This document shows positions 34,345 to 45,844 of a DNA stretch of 64,000 nucleotides, piece by piece. The notes below the pieces were generated by a model. That model was not told the origin of the DNA and searched no databases. It saw nothing but the letters and a program-made list of their open reading frames with translations. The DNA lies in assembly GCA_025201375.1 (NCBI GenBank), contig JAIWZP010000018.1, positions 124,001-188,000 on the forward strand, given 5' to 3'. Position 1 is the stretch's first letter, and each line of letters begins with the position of its first letter. The translations under genes were made by a program, and so were the position numbers. Source of the stretch: Gongronella butleri (taxonomy: Eukaryota > Mucoromycota > Mucoromycetes > Mucorales > Cunninghamellaceae).

Positions 34345-35980
34345 ATGGACATTCAATCGTTCCACAGCATGGACACATCGTCGACGTCGACGTTTGGTCT
34401 GCCCATGGCGTCGTGCAATTTCGATTCTGTGCTCATCCAACGCACCGATGCGACGGTGTCGCTGCATGACCTTGTGCACACACCCACCAAGGTCGAGCCG
34501 CTGCTTGATTCATTGTCGCTGGACCAATTGCACTCGTTGGAGCAAACGCTGCGCAAGATCAAGAAGCGCAAGGCACGCCAAGAGGAAGCAAATGCACAAG
34601 AGTCCTCGACACCTTGCAACAAGAAGAAAAAGACCAATGGTCCCCCCTCGCGCGCCGTTGCAGGCCCACCACGGGTCGAGATCCGCGATGGCATCGAATG
34701 GGTCTCGTTTGTCTATTCGCACAACCGCATCATCAATCAATACGAGATCCGCACCGACATTGACAACATTTGCGTCGAGGACATTGACCCGAGTTTCCGT
34801 GACGAGAACTGCGTAAGTAGGAAGGGGGTTCCCTATTGGGGAAGACGGGAGCGGGAAGCCGTGGGCAAAAAAAAGAAAAAAAGAAAAAAAAAGTAAAAAA
34901 ACAAATAGAAAAAAATGGCGGATGAATGATTCAACCGTGTTCTTTTTTGACTTACACCCATTTCTCTTTTTTTTTTGATGACCACAGGTGTATCCTCGTG
35001 CGCACGTGCCCCGTGCTGCTTACCAAGGCAACCGCTGGGACTATGAGACGCAGTGCAATGTGCTTGGATGGAAGCTGTCGTGGCTGAATCGCGATCTTGT
35101 GGGCAAGCGTGGGCTTATCCAGCGTGCCGTGGATTCGTATCGTAACCGCAACCCGACGATGCGGTCGCGCCGCGTGACCCGCCAGGCCAAATTGTTGGAC
35201 GGACAGACACGCAAGCCTGAACAACAACAACAGCAGCAAGAAATGCAAAACAATGATACCAATGTCCTTCCAAAGGGCAAAGTCGCCGCGGCCACGATGC
35301 ACGACGACGACCAAGTTGCATTTCAGCTGAATCTTGCGCTCGACCAGGTCGACATGGACGAGATGAGCGAGTCTTTCCGTCTGACCAACGCGCTGTACCC
35401 GGAACGCGTCCATCAAGTCGCGGATGACGAAGAGTACCTCACAAATGTGCTTGGTTGGAAGCTTGCGTGGCTCAATCCCAAGCTGGTGAACAACCCTGTG
35501 CTGTTGCAGCAGGCATTGGACGTTTACAACAGCAGCAATCAGTCACCATCCATGTCGTGTTCCTCGGGCACCACGGAATCCCTCGATTTTGAGGATTGCT
35601 TCTCCTTGCAAGACGACGAGCTATTCCAGGGCATCACATCGCCGTCCACCTCCGATCATAGCAGCACCAGCAGCACAAACAAGAGCATCTCCATTCCTTA
35701 TTCCGACGATTTTTGCGATCAGGCCAGCACCACCACCCACTCCACGACGTCATCGTCGCCGTCGATGCTGCCCACCCCACACACGTCGCCGGCCATGGTG
35801 ATCCCATCGTCGTGCATGGACACCTTTGACATTTTCGAATCCTTGTTGAACGATGCCACCGTCATGCCCATGGTCGACCCGCAGCCTGAGGTGCCCTCCA
35901 CCGTTGGTCTCCAATATGAAGGCTTCGACCAAGACTTGCTCTTCAAGATGGAGCAAAATGCCGATCTCTTCAACTTTTAG
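34345..35980 (+). CDS. DUF8032-type protein with a duplicated helical motif, 486 aa
   Basis: Two exons (34345-34812 and 34988-35980; 1461 nt, 487 codons). After a basic stretch (RKIKKRKARQEEA; NKKKKTNGP) the core reads VEIRDGIEWVSFVYSHN, YEIRTDIDNICVEDIDPSF, ENCVYPRA and RWDYETQCNVLGWKLSWLN, then GLIQRAVDSYRNRNP. I recognise this as the fungal DUF8032-type domain; its function is unknown. A second partial copy of the last part follows about 120 residues later (YLTNVLGWKLAWLNPKLV...LLQQALDVYN). The rest is Q-, S- and T-rich with acidic ends. Basic patches and low-complexity flanks suggest a nuclear, perhaps transcription-related, protein; that is inference. The true start is MDIQSFHS; the codon three triplets earlier is TTG. 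Confidence 0.82.
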
Positions 35981-36199
35981 ACGCGTCCCTCAAATCTCGT
36001 CTTTTGTATATAATCTCGCTTTTTTTTTCGTTCTTTTGCCCCATTTATTCCCATCGTACATAGCCAATTAAACTTTTACAAGCATTTAGATCAATGTAGA
36101 TCTCTTGATTTGCCTTTTTACCCCATCCTCCTTTTCATAATGTTTGTGTCTTGCATCAAAATGTGTTTTTCCCCGCGATTTTGTCTTTTTTTTTAACCT

Positions 36200-37380
36200 C
36201 ATATTTTCCATTTGCACATGTGGTCACTGGAAAAAGGTTTGCAAGCATTTGAGATCAGCGTCGATCATCCAAGTACAAATTTGGGATCTTGTAGACTAGT
36301 CTCGTCAGAAAGTATTTCAATATTTTTCATTTTTTTCACAGCAACTCAATGTCACTCACCATCCAGATGCTGTAAACGTCCCAAACGCTGTCCGGGCACG
36401 AAACAGCGAGCTAGAAACCTCGAATGGGACTTGTTTCGCAGCGATCAAAAGTCATTGCGGACACGCTACGCGCAAATCAAAAACTGGGCCGCTTTGAGCC
36501 TCCAGGAAGAAATCCAAAGCTTGTGTACGCAGAATCGCACCAAACTTGCACACAAGGTGCATCGCATGACGAAACGACGAAAAAGTGCAAAAAAGGGCGC
36601 GATCGATGTGCTCGTTGGTGAGCAATGAGCGAATTTGGTCTAAACTTTACATGCAATTTTCACCACAAAAATGCGTCGATAAAGCCCGGCCGACACGTCC
36701 ATTTGCAAGAGACTCCCCAGATGCATATATTTGATGTAGAACAGATGCGCGTAACTTGACGCTGGACGCGCTTTTTCGCGCGTCGAAAAATGCCTATGAC
36801 TTTGGGACCACGTCAAAAGTCCAAAGTCAATTTTTTTATAGATCATCCATGTCCACTTACGCAGCAATCCATGCTCTTTCTAATGATATTTGTTTCTCGA
36901 AGATACAGCTACTTTTCGTGATGGCCTTGTAGCGAAAATAAGAACAAAAATGCGATTTTTGCCGAATCTAGCCAATGGATCTCTGGTTTTTATTGCACTT
37001 CTGTCGGTGAATGCGGCGCGTCTACTATGTGGTTGAACGGCGTGGCGGTCTGGGGACCTAAAATTGACCCTTTTCAAATCCTCGACTGTTCCCCTTGGAA
37101 AATCCGTGATTTTTGATCACCGTCCTTGCGCGCCATCTAGTGATCGGAACGCTGCGCGGGTAGGATCATTAGAACGAGAGCCTTGTAAGCGCTGGTCCAA
37201 AGAGCGCTGGCTCTTATATGTCAAAAGTCAAACGAAAAAAGACCAAAAAACAGTAAAAACACTTTATTGGAGATTTTCTCGACAAACGCTTGGTTCATCT
37301 TTATTTAACAGCATTGTAGAAACACGCGGTTGACAAAAGCACAAAAGTCTTAGTAGTGAGGACAGTGAAGCTACTGCCAC
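36200..37380 (-). repeat. Degenerate interspersed repeat, copy C (minus orientation)
   Basis: The minus strand from 37110 reads gattttccaaggggaacagt and matches copies at 19967 (+), 30977 (+) and 6030 (-). The frame MKRVNFRSPDRHAVQPHSRR, with AFTDRSAIKTRDPLARFGKN after it, runs to about 36880. The second half (36730-36390, minus) carries gtgtgcaagtttgg and gcgtagcg words shared with the other copies. It has no intact gene. The aatgcctatgactttgggac segment near 36790 equals the cataggcaactttcg area of copy B in inverse. Confidence 0.72.
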
Positions 37381-38277
37381 ACCATGAAAAACAAGGCTTT
37401 CAAATGCCAACACGCTTCAAATTCGAGATTTCTCACCAAAGAGAATTTTTTTTTACAATCAAACATTGACCAGCCCTCCCTGATGGACATCAAAAGGCTT
37501 CATTGCGATCTCAAGGTTGCACATGATAGACGTAAAATCGGCATTTTTGGTAGTATTCTTCATTTTTTCTCGTTTTTTCCCCGTTTCTCATCTTTATTCG
37601 TAGTAAATAAAGACTCACCATCCTTCAAAGCAATGTAGAGATCTTAATCCATCTTTTTGCCCCTTTCGTCCTTTTGCGACAAAGCACTGTTGCGCGCTTG
37701 GGACGCGTAAAAAGGGCTAAAAGGTGGAAGCAATGCCTTTTTGGCCCCCATTGCCCAAATTCAAGATTTTCAAATTCCGCTGAATTTATGGCTGCTTGCC
37801 ATCATTGTTCATTGCTTTTGATTCTCACTTGTTCTTTTGTTACTTTTCTGCCCGACTTGTTGTCATTGCAGCCTTGTCTCTCTTGCTTGCTTGATAGACA
37901 CCGTTGTTTCTTGTCTTTTCACGGTCACTTGCGTCATTGAAAGTACTGTTCCGTTCTTTTTCATTCGATTTTGTCGCTGGTGCATCCTTGTTTTTGCGTT
38001 TTTTTTTGTGATTGGCGTTGTTGTACGTTTTGTTATTGCTAGGGACGGCAATCCACCCACGTTTTGTTGCTCACGTTGTTTTTTCTCCTCATTTGTTACT
38101 TCAGCAAGCACCAATTGTGTTCAATTTCGCCTTTCAATTCGTCTCCAGCACGTTTTCCAGCCCTGGTTTGACAGCGTACTCATTTCGCCCTAGCAACACG
38201 TTTTTCTTGAGCAAAACGAGCAAAAAGGAGCCAACTCAACAACACAAGCGACCCACGGCCAAGGTTTTCGATAAAAA
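37381..38277. other. Gene-free DNA and leader of ADA2
   Basis: No gene. It begins inside a fading repeat edge and ends in the ADA2 leader. T-rich tracts dominate 37830-38110. No TATA-like element stands out within 150 bp of the start codon at 38278. Confidence 0.4.
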
Positions 38278-40344
38278 ATGACGATTACGCACCGTGCGAA
38301 ATCCGGGGGCAGCGCATTGACGGCGCCGTCGAGCGATTCCGGCGGGCAGATTGACGACAAGGAGCCTCCCAAATACCATTGCGACGCGTGCAGCAACGAC
38401 GTGACGAACACGGTGCGCATTCGGTGTGCAGACAAGAATTGTCCTGATTTTGATCTGTGTGTGACGTGTTTTTGCAGCGGCAGCGAGCCTGTCAAGCACA
38501 AAACGTGGCACGAGTACCGCGTGGTGAAGCCGCACAGCTTTCCGATCTTTGATGCCGACTGGGATGCGGACGAGGAATTGCTGCTGATCCAGGGCGCCGA
38601 AAAGAACGGGATTGGCAATTGGCCTGCGATTGCCGCTTATGTGGGCACACGGTCCAAGCACGAATGTGAACAACACTACCTGGATGTGTATGTCAACAGT
38701 CCACACTGGCCGGTCCCGCGCATGGACTGCGTGTTTGACCAGAGTGAGGCGGAATCGCGTGAACGCAAGCGGCGGCGACTCGAAGCGTCGCGTGCACCCA
38801 AGAAGGCCGCGCCCATCAACACCAAGCCGATCACGTCGGCACCCACGTTCCACGAAATTCAAGGATATATGCCCAAACGCAAGGAATTCGAGACCGAAGT
38901 GGAGAATGAAGCGGAACACTCGGTCAAAGACATGGTCTTTATGGACGACGATACCCCGGAGGAGGTCCAGCTCAAGGTCATGGTCCTCGACATTTACAAC
39001 AGCAGACTCGATAAGCGCATGGAACGAAGAAATGTCATCTTTGATCGTAATTGGCTCGAATTCAAAAAATTGCAGGCCCAGGACCGCCGCAGGCCAAAAG
39101 ATGAACGCGATGTGTACAACAAAACCCGCCTCTATTGTCGCTTGCAAACCGCAGAAGACTACGATACATTCTGCCAAGGATTGATTCGTGAACAGCAATT
39201 GAGGGAGCGCATGGCCACCTTGGTTGAATGGCGCCGTGCAGGCCTTGTTTCCTTTAAACATGGCGATCAGTACGAGCGTGACAAGCAGCAACGCCTCAAT
39301 CACCTCAAGACCGTCGCCGCATTGAGCAATGATCGCATCAATGGACCATACCAGCGTGGCGCCGCCCTCCGTGCTCAAATGGCCGCCCTCACACCTTGTC
39401 CTGGCTCAGCTTATTATAGGGACAATGGCCATTCACCCTCCATGCCCTATTCTCACGCGACAAAACGCATTGGTAACGACGAATTGGCCGATTTGGATGG
39501 TCTGCATCTGTTGACACGCGATGAGGCCGATTTATGTGCGGAATTGAGCATCAAGCCGCGACCGTACCTGGTGCTCAAGGATACACTACTAAAGACATAT
39601 GCGCGCCAAGGGTATCTCAAGTACAAGCAGGCCAAGCACATTTTAAAGATTGACAGCGACAAGGTGACGCGATTGTACGACTTTTTTGTCGAGCAAGGAT
39701 GGATCAAGCATTGGCAAGATCCGGCCATTGAGATGCTCTTTGCCCCGCCCCCCGCCATCAACGCGCCCACACCCTCCACAGCGGCCGCCGCCATGCTAGC
39801 CACCATCCCGCCCATGCCCTCGTCTTCGTCGTCCTCTGGCGTCGACGATGCTTCTTCGACAACAGCGCAAATGCCTGCTTGGGACGACTCGTTATTGCCA
39901 GATGCGATGGATCCCGCCACAGCAGCGGCCGCCATGGCCCAGCTCACCTCCTCCTACGACACCAATGTGCCGCAGCCTTCGTCGGAAGACGCGCCATCGG
40001 CCACAACGGCGACCACGCATCCTTCCGATGCCATGATGCTCATGGACGAAAACAACGACGATGCCCTCAATGCCGCCATGATGGACCCCAGCATCCAGGC
40101 CGCCCTTCTCGAGGATGACCTGCTCGCCCCGCCCACCGATCCATCCCTTGTCCCCGCCGTCGAACCCATGGCCACAGACGAAATGCATGAAAATACCACG
40201 GAAAACGCAGAAAACAACATCGATCTCCCTAATCCCAATCCCAATCCCATCGACGACGCGATACCTGACCCCACCACACCATCGGCCACCGCCGACGCCG
40301 ATGACATGCTCATTGACGACGACGACGACGAAGATGATGTCTGA
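38278..40344 (+). CDS. ADA2: SAGA transcriptional adaptor Ada2, 688 aa, intronless
   Basis: A single uninterrupted frame. Residues 32-80 are a ZZ zinc finger (YHCDACSNDVTNTVRIRC ... CPDFDLCVTCF ... HKTWHEYRVV). Residues 92-140 are a SANT domain (DWDADEELLLIQGAEKNGIG, then NWPAIAAYVGTRSKHECEQH). A helical middle region contains YNSRLDKRMERRNVIFDRN. Residues about 408-480 form the C-terminal SWIRM domain (ELSIKPRPYLVLKDTLLKTY, LKIDSDKVTRLYDFFVEQGW). The last ~200 residues are low-complexity and end in an aspartate run (LIDDDDDEDDV), an extension beyond typical Ada2. The protein links Gcn5 acetyltransferase to SAGA and ADA complexes. Lack of introns is unusual among its neighbours. Confidence 0.95.
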   Translation: MTITHRAKSGGSALTAPSSDSGGQIDDKEPPKYHCDACSNDVTNTVRIRCADKNCPDFDLCVTCFCSGSEPVKHKTWHEYRVVKPHSFPIFDADWDADEELLLIQGAEKNGIGNWPAIAAYVGTRSKHECEQHYLDVYVNSPHWPVPRMDCVFDQSEAESRERKRRRLEASRAPKKAAPINTKPITSAPTFHEIQGYMPKRKEFETEVENEAEHSVKDMVFMDDDTPEEVQLKVMVLDIYNSRLDKRMERRNVIFDRNWLEFKKLQAQDRRRPKDERDVYNKTRLYCRLQTAEDYDTFCQGLIREQQLRERMATLVEWRRAGLVSFKHGDQYERDKQQRLNHLKTVAALSNDRINGPYQRGAALRAQMAALTPCPGSAYYRDNGHSPSMPYSHATKRIGNDELADLDGLHLLTRDEADLCAELSIKPRPYLVLKDTLLKTYARQGYLKYKQAKHILKIDSDKVTRLYDFFVEQGWIKHWQDPAIEMLFAPPPAINAPTPSTAAAAMLATIPPMPSSSSSSGVDDASSTTAQMPAWDDSLLPDAMDPATAAAAMAQLTSSYDTNVPQPSSEDAPSATTATTHPSDAMMLMDENNDDALNAAMMDPSIQAALLEDDLLAPPTDPSLVPAVEPMATDEMHENTTENAENNIDLPNPNPNPIDDAIPDPTTPSATADADDMLIDDDDDEDDV

Positions 40345-40565
40345 AATGATCTTTTTTTCTTCTACTTTTCTTCTCTTTATCCGAACCCCCCGCGCCGCCA
40401 CCCACCCCCCCTCCACGTGTGTCTCACCCCCCAAAACTCAATTAGTGTAAAAAAAATCTTGGCTCAAATCTTTCAGAAAATAAAAATAGGCCGCGGCCAA
40501 TTCTTTTTTTTTTTTTTTTACACGCTTTTTTCTCTTTTTCTTTTCATCCGATAAAAAAACAAAGA

Positions 40566-42110
40566 ATGCCAATGGAACCGGTCTCCTACGCTAGCCAGGC
40601 AACGCCGCTCTCGTTGCTACGCGAGCCACCATCGTCGTCCGATGCGCCAATTCCTCGCTCCAGTCTCATGGACATTTTGCAAGACACGCATACGCTCTTC
40701 CCCATGGAATGCGACCACCACACCAATGTGCTCTCAAGGGTACTCGTGTGTGTCTATGAGTTTCAAGGTAAAAAAAAAAAGAAAAGGATCGCTCTCATCC
40801 AGGTTTGAGAAATCAAAAAAGAGGGGGCCGTGAGCTGCATATTTTTTTTCACATCCGCGCCTATTCCCCTCCCCCCTTTTTTCCCATCCCATCGGGATCG
40901 ACGGACGTGGGCTTTGTTTGTTTATCATCTCATTCTTTATTTTGACTCTAGGTGATAAGGATCATATTGTGTACGCGTATCAGCAATTGTTGTCTAGCCT
41001 TCATCTGCTGCGCCCAATCTCATCCTCGCCCATTGTCATTTGTCCCGATAACTGGCGGACCCATTTGGGTAACAAAAGGTAAAAAATAGAAACACGCTCG
41101 AAGAAAAAAAGAAAATTACGCATCGGCTTGCCAAAAAAAGCGCTAAAAACAGAGGGCGATGTTCCTCCATTTCTTTTTACTGTTTTTTTTTATAAAGTTG
41201 CTACCAATCGTTTCTGGCATTTTTCGATCGTGAAATCCAGCAACATGGACTTGACGCCACTGCCAAACATTTTTTGAATCAACTGGCACCGTCGCTGCAC
41301 GCGCAATTGCAACCCGTTGTTCACCTGACCCTTGGCTTGGAACATGGACTTGCTCCCATGGTCAGCGAAGGGTTGGCTTATTTGTGTAGCACGTTTGATG
41401 CCGCCCTGCCCTGGCTCAGCGACTGTGGTGGCACAGGACATGCCGCCAATAGGCAACCACCAGCGATCGGCACAGGGCGCACGTTTTCCACCAACGTGGC
41501 TCAATCCAATGCTACTGCCGTGTCACCTTCCAATGATTCTAGCCTTGCCACCGTGCTCTTTGACCCGATTTGCGCAGACCCGCGCTTCAATGGCACGATT
41601 GAAGGCGGCAGGTCCATGGCCAGTAAGATTAAACAACTGCTCAAGAGCCACAGCGTGCTTCTGCAGCAGTATTTGTTGGCCTGGATGAGCGAGCAAAAGT
41701 CGATCGATTGTTTAATCGACGAATTGACGCGTGCGTGCCTCGGGCTCATTGAGGCCAACACCATGGACGAGCCGACACACCATTTGCTCGCTTCCATGGT
41801 CGCTTTGCGCACCCTGTATCGCACGCAATTCCTGCCCGACGACCTCATGCACCAATGGCTCCTCACACAGGCACTCGTCATGATGTGCACCTTCATCATC
41901 CAGGGCAGACGCACCGCCTTTTCCCATGTCGACAGTGCCTATTTGGAATACACCAATTGGGACCAATGCATCCATGCATTCTTCGCCTTCCATTCACCCC
42001 CCGTCTATACCTTGGCCATCCGCTCGCTCTGGAAACTCGACGATCCGCAATCGCTCTCCATGGCCAATGCCCTTATCCATGCCCTAAAGCAACATCCCAT
42101 CGTGGACTAG
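40566..42110 (+). CDS. Questin oxidase-like protein (DUF4243 family), 413 aa
   Basis: Three exons (40566-40767, 40952-41078, 41198-42110) sum to 1242 nt, 414 codons. The spliced N-terminal part reads DHHTNVLSRVLVCVYEFQGD, then LRPISSSPIVICPDNWRTHL, then CYQSFLAFFDREIQQHGLDA, then VVHLTLGLEHGLAPMVSEGL. This HH-N order, the 'NW...LG...Y..F..FF..EI' block and 'H..LG.E....P....EGLA' are the marks of the questin oxidase family, which includes Baeyer-Villiger-type enzymes of aflatoxin and emodin-derived pathways. No polyketide synthase or other cluster gene is nearby, so a secondary-metabolite role is not supported here. Function in this fungus is open. Confidence 0.8.
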
Positions 42111-42241
42111 CTTTTTTTTATTTTATTTTTTTCCACCCACTTGATTCCCTCTTGCCTCGTCTCATTTGATCATCTCTCTTTTGCACCCCCCCTCTGTACC
42201 ATAATTGTCATAAAAAAATATGTATTCCATGCGAATGATCC

Positions 42242-43229
42242 TTATTTACAATAGCGGTCTGCCTTCATTTGTGCGCGTCGATCGAGCATTGCCTCGTTGA
42301 GACGGCCCTCTGACCGTGCGCGTTCCAATGCGCGTGCATCTTTGCTCGTCAGCTTCATCTTGCCGCCGCCCCACGACTGCGTTTTGCGTCTATCGTCATA
42401 AAAAAAAAAAAATGAGCAAATCGAGCAAAACCGCCCCCTTTTTTTTTTTCTTTTTCTCGGTGCCTTACACATTGTCGACCTCGGCCTGGTTGGCGTCGAA
42501 TTTCTCCTTTGCCACCTTTTTGCGCTTGTACTTGAATTTTGCCTGGCAATACACGCGGAAAGTCTCGCAAAACCCGATTTCATCGGCATCGGCGCGGATC
42601 TTGAAGCCATTGGCGGTCTCGTCCACCATGAGAAACTTGTCGTACGTGTTTTGGAGCGCAATGCCCGCGTCGGTGACAATGGGCCGCCATTCCTGGAGCC
42701 CGCTAATCGCCTCGACATCACAGTGCACGGCGCCAATTTTGTCGCTTCCCAAGTATTTGCCGAGGTACGACTTGAACGTGAAGCGGTCCGTCGTGCCCAG
42801 CAGCCGCGCGCCCACAAACACCTGGTTCACAATCAATGGCTCGTCGTGCACCACGTCCTCGGGCATCGGATATGCAATGAATCGGTCGTTTTCATCCACC
42901 GTGAAGCAAATGGGCGGGTCGCTCGGGTGCGTGATGAACACGGGGCCCACAAGATCATCTAGACTGTCGGCGCGCACCCATCCTAGATCCAAAAAAACGA
43001 GCATGAGCACAAAAACATCCCCAATTCGTTCCATTTTCGCGGTTGTACCGTCTTGGTTCGCGTCCAGGCCGTCCTTGTCATGGTGCTCGTGCTTGTGTTT
43101 TCTCTTTTTCTTCCTGTTGGTCATAAAAGTGTCAGTGGAGGGAACGCTCCTGGTCCATGGAGACGCTTACTTTTCTTTATTATCGCCCTTGAACGACAAT
43201 TTGCTCTTTTTCACAGGTAGATCGGCCAT
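42242..43229 (-). CDS. FRG1: FRG1-like actin/RNA-binding nuclear protein, 261 aa
   Basis: Four exons (43229-43171, 43113-43049, 42982-42469, 42389-42242) sum to 786 nt, 262 codons. The start MADLPVKKSKLSFKGDNKE and following KKRKHKHEHHDKDG are typical basic FRG1 beginnings. A fascin-like beta-trefoil follows with FKSYLGKYLGSDKIGAVHCD, AISGLQEWRPIVTDAGIALQ, NTYDKFLMVDE and RADADEIGFCETFRVYCQAK. The C-terminus carries the basic FKYKRKKVAKEKF and MKLTSKDARALERARSEGRL. FRG1 proteins are nuclear and linked to pre-mRNA processing and actin bundling. The gene name is used by homology. Confidence 0.92.
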
Positions 43230-43974
43230 GGATGTATTGCAAAAAGACGAAAAAAAAAAAAAAAGAGAAGAGACTTGGATACCGAGGGGCAAGCGCCAAC
43301 GTCTGATTCTGCAAGCCTCTTTCATTGTCCGCAGTGCGGCGTTTTAAATATACATTTGAGTGGTCAAACGCGTAAGAAAAAAAAGAGAGAGAGAGAGAGA
43401 AAAAAGGATCAAGGAGACGTGATGAAGGCATCTGATGATGTTTTGTTCTCCCACAAGGCAAAGATCTCGGCAATTGAGTCATTAGGCGTTTGGTTGATGC
43501 TATTCATAGCGCCATGTATTTTTAATTTGATCCAAATGATGTCAGGGTCTGCCATGGCCCCCCTCTTTTTGCTTGTGCAAATGATCCAATTGCCGACGCC
43601 GCCCGCATCATCATCATCATCATCATCATTCATCACTCCACCATTGTCCAACGATTCCCCATCTGTGGTGAGGGTAGATTGACATGTTGGCCTTGGTGAG
43701 GATGAGGTCCATCCCCCCTTTTCTGCCGTGGCGTTTGCTTTCCCTTGGTCATCTGGCCATGGAACAAGCTTCTTTAACAACCCTCAACATTTTGCACTAG
43801 GCACTAGGCGTTTTTCTTTGTCTTTTTATTCTTTTTGTCTTTTTTCTTTCTCTTTTTCTTTAGTTTCATCCACCTTTATCATAGAATCCATTGTCCACCA
43901 ATTCGACCATGACATGGACCTCATGCTTTGCAAAGTAAAACATCATTGAAAGGAACAAAAAAAAAAAAAAGAAA
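43230..43974. other. Divergent intergenic region between FRG1 and the tetraspanin gene
   Basis: No gene is recognised. It contains a (ga)n tract near 43384-43400 and a (cat)n/(atc)n microsatellite at about 43607-43632. The minus-strand frame over the latter (a poly-D run) is a microsatellite artefact. Confidence 0.5.
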
Positions 43975-44839
43975 ATGAAAGCGCTCATTCACGTTTGCCC
44001 CTATGCTAGGTGTAATAAAATCATGCTCACGCTGACAACCTGCCTCGTTGCAGGCCTCGGTATTGTCTACATGGTTCTTGCCATCATCGGCGGCACGAAT
44101 AATTTCAAGGGAGCCACGCTCTTCCCATCCGCCGTTTTTCTACGTAGGGTCGCTTCTCTTTTTTTTCTTTTGGACGGGGAGAAACAGGCGCTCACGAGGC
44201 CCCTTTTTTTGGCTTTTATGCCTAGTTGCCGGGATCCTCGGCGCCATCATCTTCATCACGGCCATCCTTGCATTTGCGTCGCTGCGCTACCCCCGCCGAT
44301 TATTGATTTACGCGTCCCTTTTCACCATCATCATTGCGTTTATTCTGCAAAGTATCATTGGCACTCTCATCCAGCGCAAGGAGGATAATCCCTACGGCTA
44401 TGTCTGGGACAAATGGCACAACAACAATGAGAATTATCGCGCCCACTTGCAGGATGAAGTACACTAATTCACAAAAAAAAAAAAAAAAAAAAAAAAAGGA
44501 AAAAAACTTACTTTTTCGGTGTTCCAACGCTAGTTCCACTGCTGCGGCTATGCCAATGTGTTTGACGAGCCTGTCATCAGCGGCTATTGTCCGAGCTACG
44601 GCTATTTGCAGTCGAATCCGTGTTTTTACGCGCTGACCAACTATGTGGATAATCATTTTTACCAGGCGCATTCGTTCATTTTCTCAACCCTGTCCATTGA
44701 TTTCATGGCCCTGACCAATGCCATTATGATGATCTGCATGCTCAAACGCAAAGAAAAGAAACGCTCCACGGCGTCCACAGAAATCCCACTCACGGACACG
44801 GAACACCCAAAAGCGTACCACGAAATTATGCATCCATGA
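43975..44839 (+). CDS. Tetraspanin, 235 aa
   Basis: Three exons (43975-44143, 44226-44458, 44534-44839) sum to 708 nt, 236 codons. There are four hydrophobic helices: TCLVAGLGIVYMVLAIIGG; LGAIIFITAILAFAS; LLIYASLFTIIIAFILQSII; and FSTLSIDFMALTNAIMMICM. The large extracellular loop starts after TM3 with RKEDNPYGYVWDKW and has the hallmark CCG motif in DEFHCCGYANVF, formed across the intron 2 junction, plus further cysteines in GYCPSYG and NPCFY. Tetraspanins organise membrane microdomains; in plant-pathogenic fungi one acts in appressoria, but no such role can be read here. The C-terminal tail is short and ends YHEIMHP. Confidence 0.85.
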
Positions 44840-45059
44840 AAAAAATGATGAAAAAAAAATGTATTGCAAAAGACTCGCCCCTCTCGTGCGAGAACGCTAT
44901 CAATAAAAGAAAGAAAGAAAGAAAAAAAAAAAAGAGAGAGAGAGAGAACATGCTTTTTTCATTGTTTCTACGTATTCATGGTATCTAAAAATGTAAAATG
45001 GTAGGAGATGATAAAAATCTACAGAGTGAGTCTTAAGGGAGGGCGCGAGAATGGCCGTT

Positions 45060-45844
45060 CTAGGTAGCGCTGATGCGTTGCGGCGTGGCGACGGTCGTGG
45101 AGGCAGCGGCGGCCTTGCTCTTGTTAATCGCATCCAGCGATTGCTGGTTAAAATACGACAGGTACGAGTTCCATGTGATGGAGAAGCAAGAATTCACCAT
45201 GGGCCGATACAGCATGGGGACAAATGCCTGTGTAAATAGACTAGCGAATGGCCAAAAGTGATATGCATTGTACACGCCTTGGACATAGCTCTAGATCCAT
45301 TTGAAAAGAATGAGTCACGGCCATTTGCTTAGCAAGACATTCGTTTTTCTTATCATTTACCGTGTCAAACTTTTCACGGATCTGGTCCACGTTGCGGCCC
45401 TCAAGCACAGAGATGCCAGTCATGAAGATGGCAAGGATGGTGGGTGTGAACAAGAAAATATCGGCGGCGGAGCGTGCGGCGGCCGTCTTCCACCGGTTTG
45501 ACAGCTTGATGTACTTGAGTTGGAAGCGGAACCAGGAGACAACGGTCGGGCCGCCGATCGCAAAGCCATACGTGAACATGCGCGCCGACCGCCACGGATC
45601 ATGATCCTTGCCGCGTCGCTCAATCAATTGCTGCGCAACCGTGTCGCCAACGAGCTGCAAGGTGCCTGCCACATCCATGAATCAAAAAGAAAGGTGAGCC
45701 TTGCTCAAAATGTGGAAAAAGGGGTGGGAGGAGAGGTTGTTCCCCCTTTTTTTTACTATTTTTCTTTTTACCAGACTGAATAGCATAAGTGCGGATAGGG
45801 CGCTCAATGAGCAGCTGCTGATACTTTTGTAGATACACCTGCAT
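45060..45844 (-). CDS. Mpv17/PMP22-family membrane protein (Sym1-like), 202 aa
   Basis: Three exons (45844-45772, 45665-45361, 45290-45060) sum to 609 nt, 203 codons. The start MQVYLQKYQQLLIERPIRTY is followed by AIQSGTLQLVGDTVAQQLIE, the family's first helix with the DxxAQ motif. Later parts are RMFTYGFAIGGPTVVSWFRF, then SVLEGRNVDQIREKFDTSY and VYNAYHFWPFASLFTQAFVP. The family signature 'W.xWP.xQ..NF..VP...R' appears as YHFWPFASLFTQAFVPMLYR. Four membrane helices are predicted. Sym1/Mpv17 proteins sit in the mitochondrial inner membrane and some relatives in peroxisomes. The name SYM1 is not assigned because the two cannot be told apart here. Confidence 0.9.

Noticed and set aside
38236..39378. 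380-codon minus-strand frame opposite ADA2
   Set aside because: Mirror frame of a GC-rich coding exon, with no domain.
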